Of a stretch of 22,973 nt of DNA, positions 21,401 to 22,973 are shown one piece after another. The notes under the pieces are model-generated. The model did no database searches. It saw only the letters and a list, made by a program, of their open reading frames with translations, and was not told the origin of the DNA. The DNA comes from a virus, in the IMG/VR virus record IMGVR_UViG_3300008963_000036, positions 1 through 22,973 of that record; one strand, written 5' to 3'. Numbering within the stretch: position 1 is the first letter of the stretch; each line of letters begins with the position of its first letter. A program made the translations under genes and the position numbers.

Positions 21401-21417
21401 GAGGGGAACTACCCCTC
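21401..21417 (-). terminator. Small GC-rich hairpin before uvsX
   Basis: GAGGGG (21401-21406) and CCCCTC (21412-21417) with a 5-nt loop lie between the stop of the 98-residue gene and the uvsX start. On the minus strand TTTAAAA follows. It may be a weak terminator or an mRNA-stabilising stem. Confidence 0.5.
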
Positions 21418-21425
21418 AATATGAG

Positions 21426-21722
21426 TTACTTTTCTTCCCACTCCCCAAGAAGTGATTTCAATTTTTCTTGGAAAGCATCTATTTTTTCTGTCCTATTAGG
21501 CCAGTATATTGTTGTTTTGTCTGGATTTTTCTTTAGATTTTCTAGAAAGGGATTGATGGAATTGAACATCGCATTTAATCTTGATCGAAGTTCTTGTATC
21601 CTTTCCCTCTCAGATTTTGTGGTGTTTTCTAGTTCTGTGACTTGCGATTTCACTTCCTCAAAATCTTCATCAACAAAACTAAACCCAAAATCATCATCAA
21701 AGGGTTCAAAGTTGTTTTTCAT
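21426..21722 (-). CDS. Small conserved protein between genes 32 and uvsX
   Basis: The 98-residue protein starts with an acidic aromatic segment (FEPFDDDFGFSFVDEDFEE), then a heptad-like coiled coil (about 22-50). A conserved end follows: INPFLENLKKNPDKTTIYWP, then NRTEKIDAFQEKL. I recall the N-P-x-K-x-x-I-x-W-P-x-R block from T4-like phages at the same place, function unknown. It is shorter than UvsY (about 137 residues) and I see no reason to call it that. The position beside gp32 and UvsX suggests a partner in ssDNA handling, which is inference. AAGAGAAAAA precedes the ATG. Confidence 0.78.
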   Translation of the reverse strand: MKNNFEPFDDDFGFSFVDEDFEEVKSQVTELENTTKSERERIQELRSRLNAMFNSINPFLENLKKNPDKTTIYWPNRTEKIDAFQEKLKSLLGEWEEK

Positions 21723-21752
21723 TTTTTTCTCTTGAAATATTGTTTTAAATGT

Positions 21753-21780
21753 GTCCCCGCACTAGAAATAGCACGGGAAC
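21753..21780 (-). terminator. Hairpin after gene 32
   Basis: GTCCCCGCAC (21753-21762) and GCACGGGAAC (21771-21780) can form a 10-bp stem in the leftward RNA when three G-U pairs are allowed, with an 8-nt loop. It begins 9 nt after the gene 32 stop. Only ATTT follows, so it could be a terminator that leaks into the next gene or a stabilising 3' stem. Confidence 0.5.
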
Positions 21781-21788
21781 AGTTTCAT

Positions 21789-22727
21789 TTAATTGTCAGC
21801 AAGGTTCTTGAAGAATTCCAAATCGTCATCATCGTCATCCCCACCATTGGATGGTTCTGATTTAATTTCTGGTTCTGGTTCTTCTTTTCTAAGAGAAGAC
21901 ATATCAAGTTCTTGATCAACTTCATCTTCTTCTTCTGCTTTGGTGCCATAGTTTCCACCACCTGTATTCTCAGATAGACCTAGAACACGATACAGTTTTG
22001 CTTTCAATTCATCATATGATTTGAAATTCTTTTCATCAATAATTTCTTGAAGCGAATATTGCTGTTTCCAAATTTGTTCTAGTTTGTCATTATCATCAAA
22101 AAGTGCTTCTGGATTATCAAACTCTGATTTGTCATAGTTTCTGTATCCATCAACTTTACGAATTTTCAAGCGGAAATTTGCACCATACCAAAAATCAAAT
22201 GGGTTTACAGGTTCTTCATCTTCAAATTGCGGGTTCATCATGTCATTAAGTTTGTCAAAGATTTTTTTGCCATATCTATACAAAAAGACCTTTCCTTCGT
22301 TTTCAGGATTGCCTGAATCTTTAACAACGTAAATATTAGAGACATATTGAAGTTTGCGCTTTTGTTTACGAACTTGTTGGCGCTCTTCGGAATTATCATC
22401 TGTAGTGGAATTCCAAAGTTTGTTGTTGTATTCGTTTACAGGGTCGTCTTTTCCAATTGTTGAAAGACAATTTTCAATATACCATTGACCCGTTGGACCT
22501 TGGAAACCATGGTTCCAAAGGCGAACAAATGGCATATCTTCACCTTCAAATTCTGGAAGGAAACGAATAATAGCAAAACCATTACCAGCACTGTCTACTG
22601 TTGGTTGCCAATATTTGTTTTCATCTGGATTGGAATATCCCCCAGAACTCATTTCAGTTAGTTGTTTATTGAGTTTTTCGAAGGATTTTGAACGTGACTT
22701 TTTTAGTTCGCTAAATGAACTAGGCAT
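21789..22727 (-). CDS. 32: Single-stranded DNA-binding protein gp32
   Basis: The 312-residue protein aligns along T4 gp32: N-terminal basic cooperativity-type region (LKKSRSKSFEKLNKQL), then DSAGNGFAIIRFLPEFEGED, VRLWNHGFQGPTGQWYIENC, SNIYVVKDSGNPENEGKVFL, YRYGKKIFDKLNDMM and DFWYGANFRLKIRKVDGYRN. It ends in an acidic tail (GGDDDDDDLEFFKNL) of the kind that recruits replication partners. Of T4's zinc ligands His64, Cys77, Cys86 and Cys90, the His and first Cys are retained, but the CPVC segment is replaced by KDDPVNEYN, so zinc binding is probably lost; I recall cyanophage gp32 also lacking it. AAGGAGAAA precedes the ATG; the leader has repeats and promoter motifs. Confidence 0.96.
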   Translation of the reverse strand: MPSSFSELKKSRSKSFEKLNKQLTEMSSGGYSNPDENKYWQPTVDSAGNGFAIIRFLPEFEGEDMPFVRLWNHGFQGPTGQWYIENCLSTIGKDDPVNEYNNKLWNSTTDDNSEERQQVRKQKRKLQYVSNIYVVKDSGNPENEGKVFLYRYGKKIFDKLNDMMNPQFEDEEPVNPFDFWYGANFRLKIRKVDGYRNYDKSEFDNPEALFDDNDKLEQIWKQQYSLQEIIDEKNFKSYDELKAKLYRVLGLSENTGGGNYGTKAEEEDEVDQELDMSSLRKEEPEPEIKSEPSNGGDDDDDDLEFFKNLADN

Positions 22728-22747
22728 ATTTTTCTCCTTATTTTTAA

Positions 22748-22782
22748 AGTATTGCTACGTATTTTTTAGTATTGCTATGTAT
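22748..22782 (-). repeat. Tandem 15-nt direct repeat in the gene 32 leader
   Basis: AGTATTGCTACGTAT (22748-22762) and AGTATTGCTATGTAT (22768-22782) differ at one base and start 20 nt apart. They lie 21-55 nt before the gene 32 ATG, in the expected mRNA leader. T4 gp32 represses its own translation by binding an unstructured A/U-rich leader, so these may be binding repeats. Confidence 0.7.
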
Positions 22783-22788
22783 GTATCA

Positions 22789-22818
22789 AGTATATAAACC
22801 TTGAAACTAACAAGGCAA
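22789..22818 (-). promoter_or_regulatory. Possible sigma-70-like promoter for gene 32
   Basis: On the minus strand TTGCCT (22818-22813) and TATACT (22794-22789) are 18 nt apart, about 60 nt before the gene 32 ATG. A short inverted repeat CCTTG-TTAGTTT-CAAGG lies between the two boxes. The match is moderate and could be an early or middle promoter. Confidence 0.4.
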
Positions 22819-22821
22819 ACA

Positions 22822-22829
22822 TATTTATA
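22822..22829 (-). promoter_or_regulatory. T4-type late promoter TATAAATA upstream of gene 32
   Basis: An exact TATAAATA lies directly after the stop of the upstream gene and about 95 nt before the gene 32 ATG. T4 gene 32 is likewise transcribed in both middle and late periods. Confidence 0.65.
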
Positions 22830-22973
22830 TCAGAAAAAACGTTCTTTTAGAATTTTTTTGAACTTTTTTTCATCATAGTCTAAGAAAGGTCTGTATTTCT
22901 TAGATGTTGCAAATATATCACATGCTATGAATTTGTCAAGAACTTTTTCGTCCCAATAGTCAAAAACATTTGC
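22830..22973 (-). CDS. C-terminal fragment of an unidentified gene
   Basis: The frame is open from the right edge to TGA at 22830-22832. Its 47 residues begin ANVFDYWDEKVLDKFIACDI and continue with SKKYRPFLDYDEKKFKKI, ending KERFF: a charged, helical tail. In T4, gene 59 (helicase loader) precedes gene 32, but I see no clear gp59 feature in this short piece, so the name stays open. The TATAAATA for gene 32 starts immediately after its stop. Confidence 0.7.
   Translation of the reverse strand, partial: ANVFDYWDEKVLDKFIACDIFATSKKYRPFLDYDEKKFKKILKERFF

Noticed and set aside
21426-21722. UvsY recombination mediator
   Set aside because: The protein is too short, and its NPxKxxIxWPxR block is not a UvsY feature that I know. 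Position alone is not enough.
1-22973. tRNA genes, CRISPR arrays, insertion sequences or integrase/attachment sites
   Set aside because: No cloverleaf-like element, regular spacer repeat, transposase, terminal inverted repeat or integrase motif was recognised on either strand by eye.
22830-22973. Naming the edge fragment gp59 by synteny
   Set aside because: Only 47 residues are visible and none of them shows a gp59 feature I can recognise.

Overview
The window reads as part of the genome of a T4-like tailed phage (myovirus), most similar in gene content to the marine T4-like phages of cyanobacteria and SAR11/roseobacter-type hosts. The sequence is AT-rich, every supported gene lies on the minus strand, and the genes are packed with many 1-4 nt ATGA/TGATG overlaps. 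Hallmark genes are the T4 replication/recombination set: ssDNA-binding protein gp32, recombinase UvsX, helicase gp41 and primase gp61. DUF1127-type small proteins at 15979-16396 are typical of proteobacteria, especially alphaproteobacteria, so an alphaproteobacterial host is my best inference. Marine origin and host are inferred, not proven.

Layout in transcription order (right to left): 22973-22830 tail of an unidentified gene; 22727-18180 replication block (gp32, a small coiled-coil protein, UvsX, gp41 and two small conserved ORFs); 18132-16504 a calcineurin-like metallophosphoesterase with the layout of phage T5 A1; 16396-15913 three tiny genes, two of them DUF1127 or related, ending in a strong terminator; 15864-12678 a five-gene cassette (class I methyltransferase, nucleotide-sugar-type protein, GT-A glycosyltransferase, sulfotransferase, GT25-like protein) behind one late promoter; 12625-4679 a block of virion-type proteins, several modular and four carrying a T4-like capsid-targeting N-terminus; 4677-2269 a lysis region (GH19 endolysin, acidic gp67-like protein, overlapping spanin pair, coiled-coil protein with a C-terminal membrane anchor); 2210-1 primase gp61 and a beta-class DNA methyltransferase that runs off the left edge.

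Regulation is legible. T4-type late promoter motifs (NATAAATA) sit upstream of virion, lysis, glycan and DUF1127 genes and once upstream of gene 32. Primase and DNA methyltransferase instead have an exact TTGACA-N17-TATAAT promoter. Hairpins separate several transcription units.

The most interesting signal is the 10985-7347 group. Four proteins begin M-K-x-F-x-x-[FI]-[IVL]-x-E, aligning with the capsid-targeting/protease-cleavage sequence of T4 internal proteins (MKTYQEFIAE). The large modular neighbours carry repeated [LIV]-x-E sites at apparent domain boundaries. I infer a set of proteins packed into the head, cut by the prohead protease and delivered with the DNA. They include a ParB/Srx-like protein, a Cys-rich HiPIP-like module and very basic DNA-binding-like segments. 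A second candidate system is the late glycan/sulfation cassette.
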